Part shown: positions 15,814-23,923 of the stretch, piece after piece
Layout of the letters: every line of letters starts with the position of its first letter
Position numbering within the stretch: the stretch's first letter is position 1
DNA from: CAZIOH01 sp964540815
GTDB lineage: Bacteria; Myxococcota_A; Polyangia; Fen-1088
Direction: 5' to 3'
Length of the DNA: 64,000 nt
Assembly (NCBI GenBank): GCA_964540815.1
Contig: CAZIOH010000003.1
Span: forward strand, 1-64,000
Notes under the pieces: model-generated
Database searches by the model: none
Seen by the model: only the letters and a program-made list of their open reading frames with translations
Told to the model about the DNA's origin: nothing
Translations under genes and position numbers: made by a program

Positions 15814-17386
15814 CGCCGATTCCCCACTTCTTCATCCAGCGCCACACCGCCGCGCGCTGCTTGCCGAGCGCCCGCGCGACCTCGGCGACGTTGCCCTGGT
15901 GGCGACCGAGGAGCTCCTCGATCTGCGCCGCCGTCGGCGTCGGCGTCGCGGCTGGCGCGGAAGCGGAAGCGGAAGGGGACAGGGTCGAGGTCGAGGACCT
16001 CGTCTCCGGCGCGCCCGGGGGCGCCCGCGTCGCACTTCCGAGAGCAGCCACGGCCGCGCCGAGACCAGGAGGAAGGTCGCGGAGCGCGATTGGACGCTCG
16101 CCGCCGGTCAGGACGGCGGCCGTGGCGAGGCTCTTCTCGAGCTCGCGCACATTGAGCGGCCAGGCATGAAGCGCGAGGGCGCGAAAGGCCGCCTGCTCGA
16201 AGGTTCGCGCGGGCGCGGGGACGCGACGCAGGAAATGGGCCGCGAGTGCCCCGAGATCCTCGAGGCGCTCGCGCAGGGGTGGCAGGTGGATGGGGGAGAC
16301 CCCCAGTCGGCCGAGGATGTCCTCCCGCAGGCCACCCGGTGACTTCCCGGAGGACTCACCCGTGCGATTGGTGGCCGCGATCACCCGCACATCGACCTTG
16401 CGCGCGCGGGTGGACCCGAGCGGGGTGAGCTCGCGATCTTGCAAAAAACGCAGCAGCTTGATCTGGGCATCGGGCGCCATTTCGCCTATCTCGTCGAGGA
16501 ACAAGGTCCCACCTTCGGCCTCCTCGATCAGCCCGGGCTTGGCGGCGTGGGCGGTCGAGTGAGCGCCCGCGCGGAATCCGAAGAGCTCGCTCTCGACCAG
16601 ATCCCCCGGGATCGCGCCGCAGTTGATGGCCACGAAGCGTCCCCGTCGCCCGCTTTGTCGATGCACGGCGCGGGCGTACACCTCCTTGCCGACGCCGGTC
16701 TCGCCGAGCAGCATCAGCTCGCCGTCCGTCGGAGCGAGCCGGCGCAGCCGATCACAGGCCAGCGCCAGGGCCGGCGACGAGGTGCCCACCGGCCCCAGCG
16801 GAGACGTCAGCTCCACCTCGACGGCATCGAGCGCCCGCGGGCTGACCAGGCGGAACACCGCCACGTGGTCGCCAAGAAAGACGACCGCGCCATCGCGCAA
16901 CCGGACGGGAGCGTCGATGCGAACGCCGTCGACGAACGTCCCGTTCTTGCTCCCGAGGTCGGACAGCAGGTACGTGACGCCGGTCGTCGATGCGGAGGCG
17001 GAGGCGGAGGCGGAGCCAGCCGCCATCCCCGCTCCGGGCACACGCGCGAGGCGGGCATGGTTGGCCGAGACCAGCGGATCCGCCAGCAGGAGCGTCGCCA
17101 GCTCCGCGGGGGCGGCCGAGAGCTCGGAGGCGTGCGCTCTGCCCGTTGAAGCAGCGTCGGGCTCCGCCCCGGGCGGCGCAAGAGAGGCCGACGGGGCGGA
17201 CGACGGAGACGCCGACGACGATGTCCGCCCGATGTCGAGCCCGCCGCGGACCCTCACCAGGCGCCGGGCCGGGGGGTGCGCCGGTTGCCCGGCGCTTCCC
17301 TGCATCACCAGGATCGCGATCTCCGGGAGCTCCGCGGACGCTGGCGGCGAATGCACGGCCGTCTGCGTCTTGTCGCGCGAGCTCAC
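15788..17386 (-). CDS. FHA-domain sigma-54-type transcriptional regulator with altered GAFTGA loop
   Basis: 532 residues. An FHA domain (about 40-185, with a Ser/Ala-rich insertion and the core SDLGSKNGTFVDG) would read phosphothreonine marks. The AAA+ domain has Walker A GETGVGKE (228-235) and Walker B GGTLFLDEIGE (292-302). A Fis-type helix-turn-helix is at the C-terminus (HQGNVAEVARALGKQRAAVWRWMKKWG). The loop that normally reads GAFTGA and contacts sigma-54 reads GAHSTA at 274-279, so classical activation of sigma-54 is doubtful. The start is GTG 17386. A gap of 51 bp follows trpA; MutH overlaps its end. Kinases elsewhere in the genome could supply the phosphothreonine signal. Confidence 0.85.
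   Translation of the reverse strand: MSSRDKTQTAVHSPPASAELPEIAILVMQGSAGQPAHPPARRLVRVRGGLDIGRTSSSASPSSAPSASLAPPGAEPDAASTGRAHASELSAAPAELATLLLADPLVSANHARLARVPGAGMAAGSASASASASTTGVTYLLSDLGSKNGTFVDGVRIDAPVRLRDGAVVFLGDHVAVFRLVSPRALDAVEVELTSPLGPVGTSSPALALACDRLRRLAPTDGELMLLGETGVGKEVYARAVHRQSGRRGRFVAINCGAIPGDLVESELFGFRAGAHSTAHAAKPGLIEEAEGGTLFLDEIGEMAPDAQIKLLRFLQDRELTPLGSTRARKVDVRVIAATNRTGESSGKSPGGLREDILGRLGVSPIHLPPLRERLEDLGALAAHFLRRVPAPARTFEQAAFRALALHAWPLNVRELEKSLATAAVLTGGERPIALRDLPPGLGAAVAALGSATRAPPGAPETRSSTSTLSPSASASAPAATPTPTAAQIEELLGRHQGNVAEVARALGKQRAAVWRWMKKWGIGVERFRRPD
15957..15974 (-). repeat. In-frame hexamer repeat (3 x) coding Ser-Ala
   Basis: Plus-strand GCGGAA repeats three times, coding an (SA)n linker between the AAA+ domain and the helix-turn-helix of the FHA regulator. 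The unit is six bases, so length changes keep frame. Confidence 0.6.
16993..17016 (-). repeat. In-frame hexamer repeat (4 x GCGGAG) coding Ser-Ala
   Basis: Four perfect copies of the plus-strand hexamer code the SASASASA insertion inside the FHA domain of the regulator. Unit length 6 keeps frame when the copy number changes. Confidence 0.7.
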
Positions 17387-17437
17387 GGCAAGAGGTTATC
17401 ACGCGAAACTGCCCCCGCCGGCCGCTGGCCCCAGGGG

Positions 17438-18208
17438 TCAGCGCAGGCTGGCGAGGAGGCGCCCGACCCCGGGCACCCCGTCGCGCGCCAGCACCTTCAG
17501 GGTCTGGCTGCCGATCACGGCGATGTCAGCCTTTCCGCGCAGGAAGTCGACGTCCGCTCGCTCCTTGACGCCGAACCCGACGGCGAGCGGCAGGCTGGTC
17601 GCGGCCCGCGCGCGCTCGAGGTACGCGGTGAGCTCCGAGGAGAACTGGGTCTCGCTGCCGGTCACGCCCTTCCGCGCCACGCAGTAGACGAATCCGCGCC
17701 CGTGGGCCGCGATCTTGGCCAGGCGCGCCGGCGGGGTGTTGGGCGCGAAGATGAAGATGGGCGCGAGGCCGCAGGCCTGCATGGCGCCGAGATACTCCGC
17801 CCCCTCCTCGGCTGGCAGATCCGGCACGATCGCCCCCTGCAACCGGGCGGTGCGCATGCGCTCGGCGAACCGGGCCACGCCCTGCCGGAACAGCACGTTG
17901 TAGTAGCTCATGAAGAGGAAGGGAATGTCGAAGCGCCGGGCGACCTCCGTCGCCAGGGTGAAGCACCGATCGACGGTGGCCCCCCCGTTCAGCGCCTCCT
18001 GGTTGGCGTGGAGGATGGCCGGGCCATCGGCGATCGGCTCCGAGAAGGGGATCTGCAGCTCCATCAGATCCACCCCGGCCTCGACCATCGCCTCGACCAG
18101 TCGCAAGCTGGTGTCGAGGTCGGGGTAGCCGATCACGATGTGGGTCATGAGCAGGATCTCGTGCTGGCGCCGACGCGCGCGCAGGTAGTCCGCGAGGGGA
18201 TCAGCCAC
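17438..18208 (-). CDS. trpA: Tryptophan synthase alpha chain
   Basis: 256 residues, normal length. It cleaves indole-3-glycerol phosphate and passes indole to TrpB. The catalytic region MELQIPFSEPIADGPAI carries the conserved acidic residue and DG pair; loop 6 region LPAEEGAEY and VYCVARKGVTG and GFGVKERADV follow in order. The GTG start at 18208 overlaps the end of trpB by 8 bp, which fits co-translation in the alpha-beta complex. Confidence 0.95.
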   Translation of the reverse strand: MADPLADYLRARRRQHEILLMTHIVIGYPDLDTSLRLVEAMVEAGVDLMELQIPFSEPIADGPAILHANQEALNGGATVDRCFTLATEVARRFDIPFLFMSYYNVLFRQGVARFAERMRTARLQGAIVPDLPAEEGAEYLGAMQACGLAPIFIFAPNTPPARLAKIAAHGRGFVYCVARKGVTGSETQFSSELTAYLERARAATSLPLAVGFGVKERADVDFLRGKADIAVIGSQTLKVLARDGVPGVGRLLASLR

Positions 18209-19484
18209 GGTAGCGCTCCGCCTTCTTCTGGATGAAGGTCTCCCACTTGGGGTCCTTGAAGGCATCGGCGATGGTGAAGATGTCCTTGTCGCCGCGGCCC
18301 GACTGGTTGATGAGGATGACCTGCTCGGGCGCGAGCTGCGGCGCCTCGACGAAGGCACGCGCGAAGGCGTGGGCCGACTCGAGCGCCGGGATCAGGCCCT
18401 CGAGGCGGATGGTGAGCTTGAGGGCCTCGATCGCCTCGGTGTCGGTGGCGGCCTCGAAGCGGGCCCGCCGGGTGTCGTGGAAGTGGGCCAGGATCGGCGA
18501 GACCCCCACATAGTCGAGCCCCGCCGCCACGCTGTGGGTCTCGTTCATCTGCCCGTCGGCGTTCTGGAGAAAGTAGGTCTTGTAGCCCTGCGCCACGCCG
18601 ACCGATCCCTCGAGCAGGCGGGGACCGGCGGCGGGCGCGGCCCCGCTGCGTGGGCCGGCCAGGCGCGCCGCGTGGTGCGCGGTGTCGAGCCCGTCGCCGC
18701 CCGCCTCGACCCCGACCAGCTCGACACCCGGCTCGTCGAGGAAGCCGCTGAAGATCCCCATGGCGTTAGAGCCACCGCCGACGCACGCGAAGATCCGCGC
18801 CGGCAACTGCCCCGTGGCGGCCAGGATCTGCCCGCGGGCCTCTCGCCCGATGATCGACTGGAAGTAGGTCACCATCTCGGGGAAGGGGTGGGGACCGCAG
18901 GCCGTCCCGAGCACGTAGTGGGTGTCATCCATGTTGGAGACCCAGTCACGGAATGCCTCGTTGATGGCGTCCTTGAGCGTGCGCGAGCCCTCGACCACCG
19001 GCACCACCCGGGCCCCGAGCCGCTCCATCCAGAAGACGTTCGGGCGCTGCCGCTCGACGTCGATCTCGCCCATGTAGATGGTGCAATCCAGCCCGAACTT
19101 TGCGGCCATGGTGGCGGTCGCGACCCCGTGCTGGCCGGCGCCCGTCTCGGCGATCACCCGGCGCTTTCCCATGCGCCGGACCAGGAGCCCCTGCCCCATC
19201 ACGTTGTTGATCTTGTGCGCGCCGGTGTGGTTCAGGTCCTCGCGCTTGATGTAGATGCGGGCGCCGCCGAAGTGCCGGGTCAGGTTCTCGGCAAAGGTGA
19301 GCGGCGTCGGCCGGCACGAGTAGCTGCCCATCAGCGCCACGTACTCGGCCCAGAAGGCGGGATCGGCCCGGGCCGCGCCGAAGGCGGCGTTCAGCTGGTC
19401 GAAGGTCGCCTGCAGGATCTCGGGGACGTAGGCCCCCCCGAACCCATCGAAGTATCCATTCTCGGCGCGCACGGGCTCAGCCAT
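18201..19484 (-). CDS. trpB: Tryptophan synthase beta chain
   Basis: 427 residues, TrpB1 type. The PLP lysine is in the motif NHTGAHKINN, the catalytic glutamate in AETGAGQHGVA, and the phosphate-binding loop is GGGSNAMG. It makes L-tryptophan from indole and serine. ATG 19484 (MAEPVRAENGYFDGFGGAYV) matches the usual TrpB start and overlaps the stop of the GntR regulator by 8 bp; a longer frame upstream is out-of-family and lies inside the regulator gene. trpF, trpC, trpD and trpE are not in the window. Confidence 0.96.
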   Translation of the reverse strand: MAEPVRAENGYFDGFGGAYVPEILQATFDQLNAAFGAARADPAFWAEYVALMGSYSCRPTPLTFAENLTRHFGGARIYIKREDLNHTGAHKINNVMGQGLLVRRMGKRRVIAETGAGQHGVATATMAAKFGLDCTIYMGEIDVERQRPNVFWMERLGARVVPVVEGSRTLKDAINEAFRDWVSNMDDTHYVLGTACGPHPFPEMVTYFQSIIGREARGQILAATGQLPARIFACVGGGSNAMGIFSGFLDEPGVELVGVEAGGDGLDTAHHAARLAGPRSGAAPAAGPRLLEGSVGVAQGYKTYFLQNADGQMNETHSVAAGLDYVGVSPILAHFHDTRRARFEAATDTEAIEALKLTIRLEGLIPALESAHAFARAFVEAPQLAPEQVILINQSGRGDKDIFTIADAFKDPKWETFIQKKAERYRG

Positions 19485-20313
19485 GGGGAATCTCGGCTCC
19501 GCTGGTTTGCAAGATGGTTTGATAGAACGTGACCTCGTCGGTGCGACAGGTGATCTCCGAGAAGATCGCGCTCGGCGCCTTGGGGAAGTGCAGGCGGCGC
19601 TTGACCAGCAGCGCCGCCTCGCGTGGCCCGAGCCCGAGCGCCTCACGCGCGTGAGCCGGCGCCGAGGGGGCCAGGATCGCGCGGAAGCTCTGCTCGGCGT
19701 GGCTCGGCCTCAGGTGATAGCGCTCCTCGACCAGGCGGGACAGGGACACCCCGGCCAGCCGCTGTCGGTGGAGATCGGGGAACACCTCGGGGTCGAGGAA
19801 CACTTGCTCGAGCAAGGTGGGGCGAGCACGCCGGGAGGGAGATCTCATGGCAGCCCCTGGCGCGGCAGAGGCCCGAGGCGAAGACGTGACCGGGCGCGCC
19901 CCGCTCGGCACACTTCCGAGGCGCACGAAGCTGAAGGCGTCGCGGCCGGCGAACGGGTTCTCGGGATCGAGGGTCGGAACCGGCCGGAGCCGGACCCTCT
20001 CGAGCAGTCGCGTGCTCAGCGGGAGCCCGCCGTGCTGGAAGCTCGCGAGGGTCCCGGAGAGCGAGAAGAGATCCACCCGGGGAGCCCGCCGGCGGACGAA
20101 GGTCCCGGAGCCGCGCCGGCGCTCCACCAGGCCGCGCTGCACCAGCAGCTCGGTGGCCTGACGCACCGTCGGGCGTCCGATCCCGTGGGTGCGGGCCAGC
20201 GCCGGCTCGGATGGCAGCCGGGCACCCTCCCCGAGCCGGCCGGCGGCGATCTGCGCGCAGAGCTCCTCGAAGAGCTGGCGATAGAGGGGGATGGGGGCGT
20301 CGGGGTTGATCAT
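19477..20313 (-). CDS. GntR-family (HutC/UTRA type) regulator of trpBA
   Basis: 278 residues. The N-terminal winged helix is typical (PLYRQLFEELCAQIAAGRLGEGARLPSEPALA, PTVRQATELLVQRGLVERRRGSGTFV, residues about 8-72). A UTRA-like effector domain with FSEITCRTDEVTFYQTIL near the end is diverged and has a Pro/Ser/Arg-rich insertion around 130-160. Its stop overlaps trpB, so the regulator is the first gene of a three-gene operon. A ligand from tryptophan metabolism is inferred from context only. The start is ATG 20313. Confidence 0.82.
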   Translation of the reverse strand: MINPDAPIPLYRQLFEELCAQIAAGRLGEGARLPSEPALARTHGIGRPTVRQATELLVQRGLVERRRGSGTFVRRRAPRVDLFSLSGTLASFQHGGLPLSTRLLERVRLRPVPTLDPENPFAGRDAFSFVRLGSVPSGARPVTSSPRASAAPGAAMRSPSRRARPTLLEQVFLDPEVFPDLHRQRLAGVSLSRLVEERYHLRPSHAEQSFRAILAPSAPAHAREALGLGPREAALLVKRRLHFPKAPSAIFSEITCRTDEVTFYQTILQTSGAEIPHG

Positions 20314-20380
20314 GACCGGGGGGGAGGGTTGGGGGGGCGAACAGCGAACAGCAGGTCGGAGCCTGGCCCTGCTCGCCCAA

Positions 20381-20394
20381 GTTGTCAAGACAAC
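20381..20394. promoter_or_regulatory. Perfect palindrome, candidate GntR operator
   Basis: GTTGTC-AA-GACAAC, an inverted repeat with a 2-nt centre, lies 68 bp upstream of the GntR regulator start. The GT...AC outer pairs match the general GntR-family half-site. On the minus strand it embeds TTGACA, a good -35 element, so binding would block the promoter of regulator-trpB-trpA. Confidence 0.65.
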
Positions 20395-20449
20395 CTGATC
20401 TCCCGGCCTGCCGCCCCCGCGCCCACCGCACCACCCCGGGGAGGTGGGC

Positions 20450-21226
20450 TCAGAGGCGCGGCGTGAAGCGGGCGAGATCCTCGATCCCCAGGCTGCGCTC
20501 GATGGCGTCGACCTCCGAGACCGCGCGCTCGAAGCCATCCCCGCCGAAGAGCTGGTGCTCACGGCGCTCGAAGTCCTCGCCGAGGGCATCGTATTCGTGT
20601 GGGCCGAGGAGGCCGTGCAGTGCAGGAAACAGCACCGTATCCTCGCGAGCGGCGTGGGGGGCGTACATGCCGCCAAACAGGCGGAGCTGATCCCGCAGGG
20701 CCCGTCGCTGCGCCGGGTCCTTGACGTTGGTGGCCGTCGCCAGCCCGAGGACGCGATCGGTGAGCTTTCGGCCGGCCTGATGCTGGGCCCGGAGGGTCCG
20801 CACCAGCTCGACCAGCTTTCCAGCCCGCTCGAACCGGGGAAACACGAACTCCTCCTCCTGGCGTTCGTGATAGTCCTCCACGAAGCTGCGGATCAGCTTG
20901 GCCCCGCGCTGGATCGCCTCGACCTCGACCTCGGCGCCCGCCGGCCCGTCGAGCCTCCGGCAGACCTCGTCGTAGATGAGGAGCACCCGACGAAGCACGC
21001 CATGCTCGCGCATGAGGTCCTCACCCGGACCGATGTCGGCGTCGGCCTTTGCGTCGTCGTCAGAGCCCGCACCCGGCTTGGGCTGGAGCTTGGCCTTCGG
21101 GTCGGCCTTGGCCTCGGACCCGAGCGCGGCCCATCCGAGCCAGGCCGTCGCTCCCACCAGAACCGACCGCCGATCGGCGCGCGGCCTCGGCGGATGAATC
21201 CGTGGAGGGGGGGTTTGTTTGATCAT
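20450..21226 (-). CDS. Tat-exported hemerythrin-domain protein
   Basis: 258 residues. A twin-arginine signal (RRSVLVGATAWLGWAALG) ends near AKA. A four-helix hemerythrin domain follows with iron-ligand motifs EHGVL, HERQEEEFVFP, QHQAGR and HAAREDTVLFPAL. It should bind O2, NO or act as a di-iron scavenger in the periplasm, folded before export. ATG 21226 was chosen to place the twin Arg about 18 residues in; a GTG/ATG extension to 21262 is possible. It is 56 bp past the trp operator region and transcribed the same way, probably from its own promoter. Confidence 0.82.
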   Translation of the reverse strand: MIKQTPPPRIHPPRPRADRRSVLVGATAWLGWAALGSEAKADPKAKLQPKPGAGSDDDAKADADIGPGEDLMREHGVLRRVLLIYDEVCRRLDGPAGAEVEVEAIQRGAKLIRSFVEDYHERQEEEFVFPRFERAGKLVELVRTLRAQHQAGRKLTDRVLGLATATNVKDPAQRRALRDQLRLFGGMYAPHAAREDTVLFPALHGLLGPHEYDALGEDFERREHQLFGGDGFERAVSEVDAIERSLGIEDLARFTPRL

Positions 21227-21298
21227 ACCGACAGTCTGGGCATCCGACCGCGCCGAGTGCAACCGGGGTGTGCGAGGTCACGCGCCCGCGGGAGCGGC

Positions 21299-23923
21299 TC
21301 ACGGGCAGGTGAGGCGTGCCAGGTGCGGCGTCGCGAGCTGTAGGTCTCGACCGTCGCCGAGCTGGCCGGTCGCATCGCTGCCCCAGCACACCACCGTGCC
21401 CTCCGCGCGCAGGCTGCAGGTGTGCGTGCCTCCGGCTGCCACCGCCAGGCTGTCCGTCACGACCGGAGCCGCCGGGGCGCGCAGCTGCCCGTCGCGGGTC
21501 CCATCGCCGAGCTGGCCGAGCCGGTTGTCGCCCCAGCAGTAGACGCTCCCCGGTAGCCGAGGATCGTGGGTGGCGGCGGAATCGACCCGCGCGCAGGTGT
21601 GCAGGCCTCCGGCGGTCACGTCGACCGCATCGGCCACCCCCATCACCGGGACCGGTACCGCGCGCGCGAGGGCGGCGCCCCACCCGAGCTGGCCGCTCGT
21701 CCCCTGGCCCCAGCACCACACGGCGCCGGCGGAGGTGGCCGCGCAGGTGTGATCGTCGCCTGCCGCGATGGCGGTCGCGTGGTCGAGCCCGGCGACCGCC
21801 ACCGGCGTCGGGCTGCTGGCCATGCGACCATCCCCGAGCTGCCCGTCGGTTCCACGCCCCCAGCACTTGACCTGCCCGCTGGCGAGCAGCACGCAGCTGT
21901 GTGCCGCCCCGAGAGCCCAGGCAACGACGTCGGCCCCCACGATGCCGGCGATGCCCACCAGCGCGGTCGGGGTGGTGCGCTTGTCGGTGGTGCCGTCGCC
22001 GAGCTGCCCCGACTGGTTGTCCCCCCAGCACACGGCGCCCGCGGCGCCCGCGGCGCAGGTGTGGGCACCGCCAGCCCCGATGCGGGTCGCCGCGATGACC
22101 CCGAGGGCCCGCACCGGCGAGACGTAGTCGACGGGCATGGCCGCGCCGAGCTGCCCCGAGCTCCCGCGGCCCCAGCACCAGACCGCGCCGTCGGCTGTGG
22201 CGCCATCGCCCCCGGTCCTGGCGCAGGTGTGGAGCGCCCCCGCGACCAGCTCCCGCGCATCGAGCGCCACCTTCAGTGGAGCAGCAATCGCTCGATCGGT
22301 GCGTGTGCCGTCGCCGAGCTGCCCGGCCTGGTTCGAGCCCCAGCACAGGACCGAGGCGGGTCCGGACGAAGGAGATGACGCGGCTCCGGACGCGCTCGCC
22401 GCGCCGTCGACCGAGCGCCGCGCGCAGGTGTGGTTGCTCCCGGCGCTGAGCGCGAGGATGCCGGACAGGACGCCCGACTGGCCGAGCGCGGGCGTCGGGA
22501 CATCGCGGGTCAGCCGTGCCCCCGTGCCGAGCTGCCCGGCCCGATCGTCGCCCCAGCACCACACCGAGCCGTCGCGGCGGCGCGCGCAGGAGAACGAGCT
22601 GCCGGTGGCGACTGCCTCCACGTCGGGGAGCCCGGTGACGGGCACCGGCACACCGATGTTGGTTGTCGTGCCGTCGCCGAGCTGTCCGCTCTGGTTCGCT
22701 CCCCAGCACCAGGCCGTCCCGTCCTCGAGACGGGCGCAGGTGTGGTGTCCGGCGGCCGCGAGATCGGAGACGGCGGCCAGGACGGGGACCAGACCCGCGC
22801 TCGGCCGGACCGGCAGATCGTTGCCGTCCCCGAGCTCGCCGAGGAGGTTGGTTCCCCAGCAACTCACCTGGCCGCCGGCGAGCAGGCAGGTGTGCCCCAC
22901 CCCGGCGGCCAGGGTCGTGATGGGGCCGGCCGCGCCGAGCGCGCCAGGCGCACCGAGAATGACCGCGGGGGCGGGGGTGGAGCGGTCGACGAAGGTCCCG
23001 TCGCCGAGCTCGCCCTGCGCGTTCGAGCCCCAGCACATCACGGCGCCGGCAGTGGTCGCGGCGCACGCGTGTCGATCGGAGGCCGCGAGCAAGCGCACGT
23101 CGTGCAGCACGGCCGCGTCGATGGCCACCGGGGTGAGCGCGTCCGCGCCTCCGGCGGCTCCGGCTCCGCCTCCGAGCTGGCCAGTCGCGTTGCTGCCCCA
23201 GCAGGTGACGCTGCCGTCGGCGCGCAGGGCGCACGAGAACGCCCCGCCGGCCGCGACCGCGACGGCGTCATCCAGAGCGACGACCGGGGCCGGCTGGGCG
23301 CGGGATACCGTGGTTCCATCGCCGAGCTGCCCGGTGGTATTCGCTCCCCAGCACCACACGCTGCCGTCGACCAGCAGCGCGCAGCTGTGCGCATCCCCGA
23401 GCGCGACGTCGAGGGCTCGCACCGGGAGGCCTGGGACGGGGACCATGGTCGAGCGGGCCAACCCCGCGTCGTCGCCGAGCTGGCCGCTCGCCCCTTCGCC
23501 CCAGCAGGCGACGCCGCCGTCCTGGCGTACCACACAGGCGTGGTCCCCTCCGGCGCGGAGGTGAACCACCGGGTTGGTGGGGCAAGCCTCGTCGACGCAG
23601 CGGTTGGCGAGCTCCGCGGGGGCGTGCGCGCGATAGCGGCGGCCGGAGTCGCAGGAGCCATCGGGCAGGCTACAGGCGCCGGTCGACTCGCACACCCCAT
23701 CGCCGCACTGGCGGTCCTCCTCGCAGCGAAAGATCCCGGGCCCGAGACAGCCCGACATCGTCGAGGTCGCCATCAGCATCGTCAGCACCACGGACATGCT
23801 GAACGCGGCGACCAGGACCACGCGTGGCCAGTTTCGCAGGCAACGACGAAGCCAAGGTCGAAGCCAAGCTCGAAGGCAACGGCGCGTCGACGCGGAGGTC
23901 GCGCTCGAGGCCGGGAGGACCAT
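21299..23923 (-). CDS. RCC1-repeat surface lipoprotein, 14 blades
   Basis: 874 residues. A signal peptide ends in TMSGC, a lipobox. After a short Cys-rich segment (CEEDRQCGDGVCE...CSLPDGSC) come fourteen repeats of about 55 residues with the core [VA]xCWGxNxxGQLGDG preceded by HTCA. These are RCC1/ATS1-type blades, and 14 equals two seven-bladed propellers. Each blade has two cysteines (HTCA and CWG) that could form a disulfide, fitting an extracellular location. ATG 23923 overlaps the stop of the TPR gene (TGATG). Function unknown; likely binding or adhesion. Confidence 0.85.
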   Translation of the reverse strand: MVLPASSATSASTRRCLRAWLRPWLRRCLRNWPRVVLVAAFSMSVVLTMLMATSTMSGCLGPGIFRCEEDRQCGDGVCESTGACSLPDGSCDSGRRYRAHAPAELANRCVDEACPTNPVVHLRAGGDHACVVRQDGGVACWGEGASGQLGDDAGLARSTMVPVPGLPVRALDVALGDAHSCALLVDGSVWCWGANTTGQLGDGTTVSRAQPAPVVALDDAVAVAAGGAFSCALRADGSVTCWGSNATGQLGGGAGAAGGADALTPVAIDAAVLHDVRLLAASDRHACAATTAGAVMCWGSNAQGELGDGTFVDRSTPAPAVILGAPGALGAAGPITTLAAGVGHTCLLAGGQVSCWGTNLLGELGDGNDLPVRPSAGLVPVLAAVSDLAAAGHHTCARLEDGTAWCWGANQSGQLGDGTTTNIGVPVPVTGLPDVEAVATGSSFSCARRRDGSVWCWGDDRAGQLGTGARLTRDVPTPALGQSGVLSGILALSAGSNHTCARRSVDGAASASGAASSPSSGPASVLCWGSNQAGQLGDGTRTDRAIAAPLKVALDARELVAGALHTCARTGGDGATADGAVWCWGRGSSGQLGAAMPVDYVSPVRALGVIAATRIGAGGAHTCAAGAAGAVCWGDNQSGQLGDGTTDKRTTPTALVGIAGIVGADVVAWALGAAHSCVLLASGQVKCWGRGTDGQLGDGRMASSPTPVAVAGLDHATAIAAGDDHTCAATSAGAVWCWGQGTSGQLGWGAALARAVPVPVMGVADAVDVTAGGLHTCARVDSAATHDPRLPGSVYCWGDNRLGQLGDGTRDGQLRAPAAPVVTDSLAVAAGGTHTCSLRAEGTVVCWGSDATGQLGDGRDLQLATPHLARLTCP

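Noticed and set aside
19485..19646. Longer trpB start
   Set aside because: The extra residues are Arg/Ser-rich and lie inside the GntR gene; MAEPVRAENGYF is the usual TrpB start.
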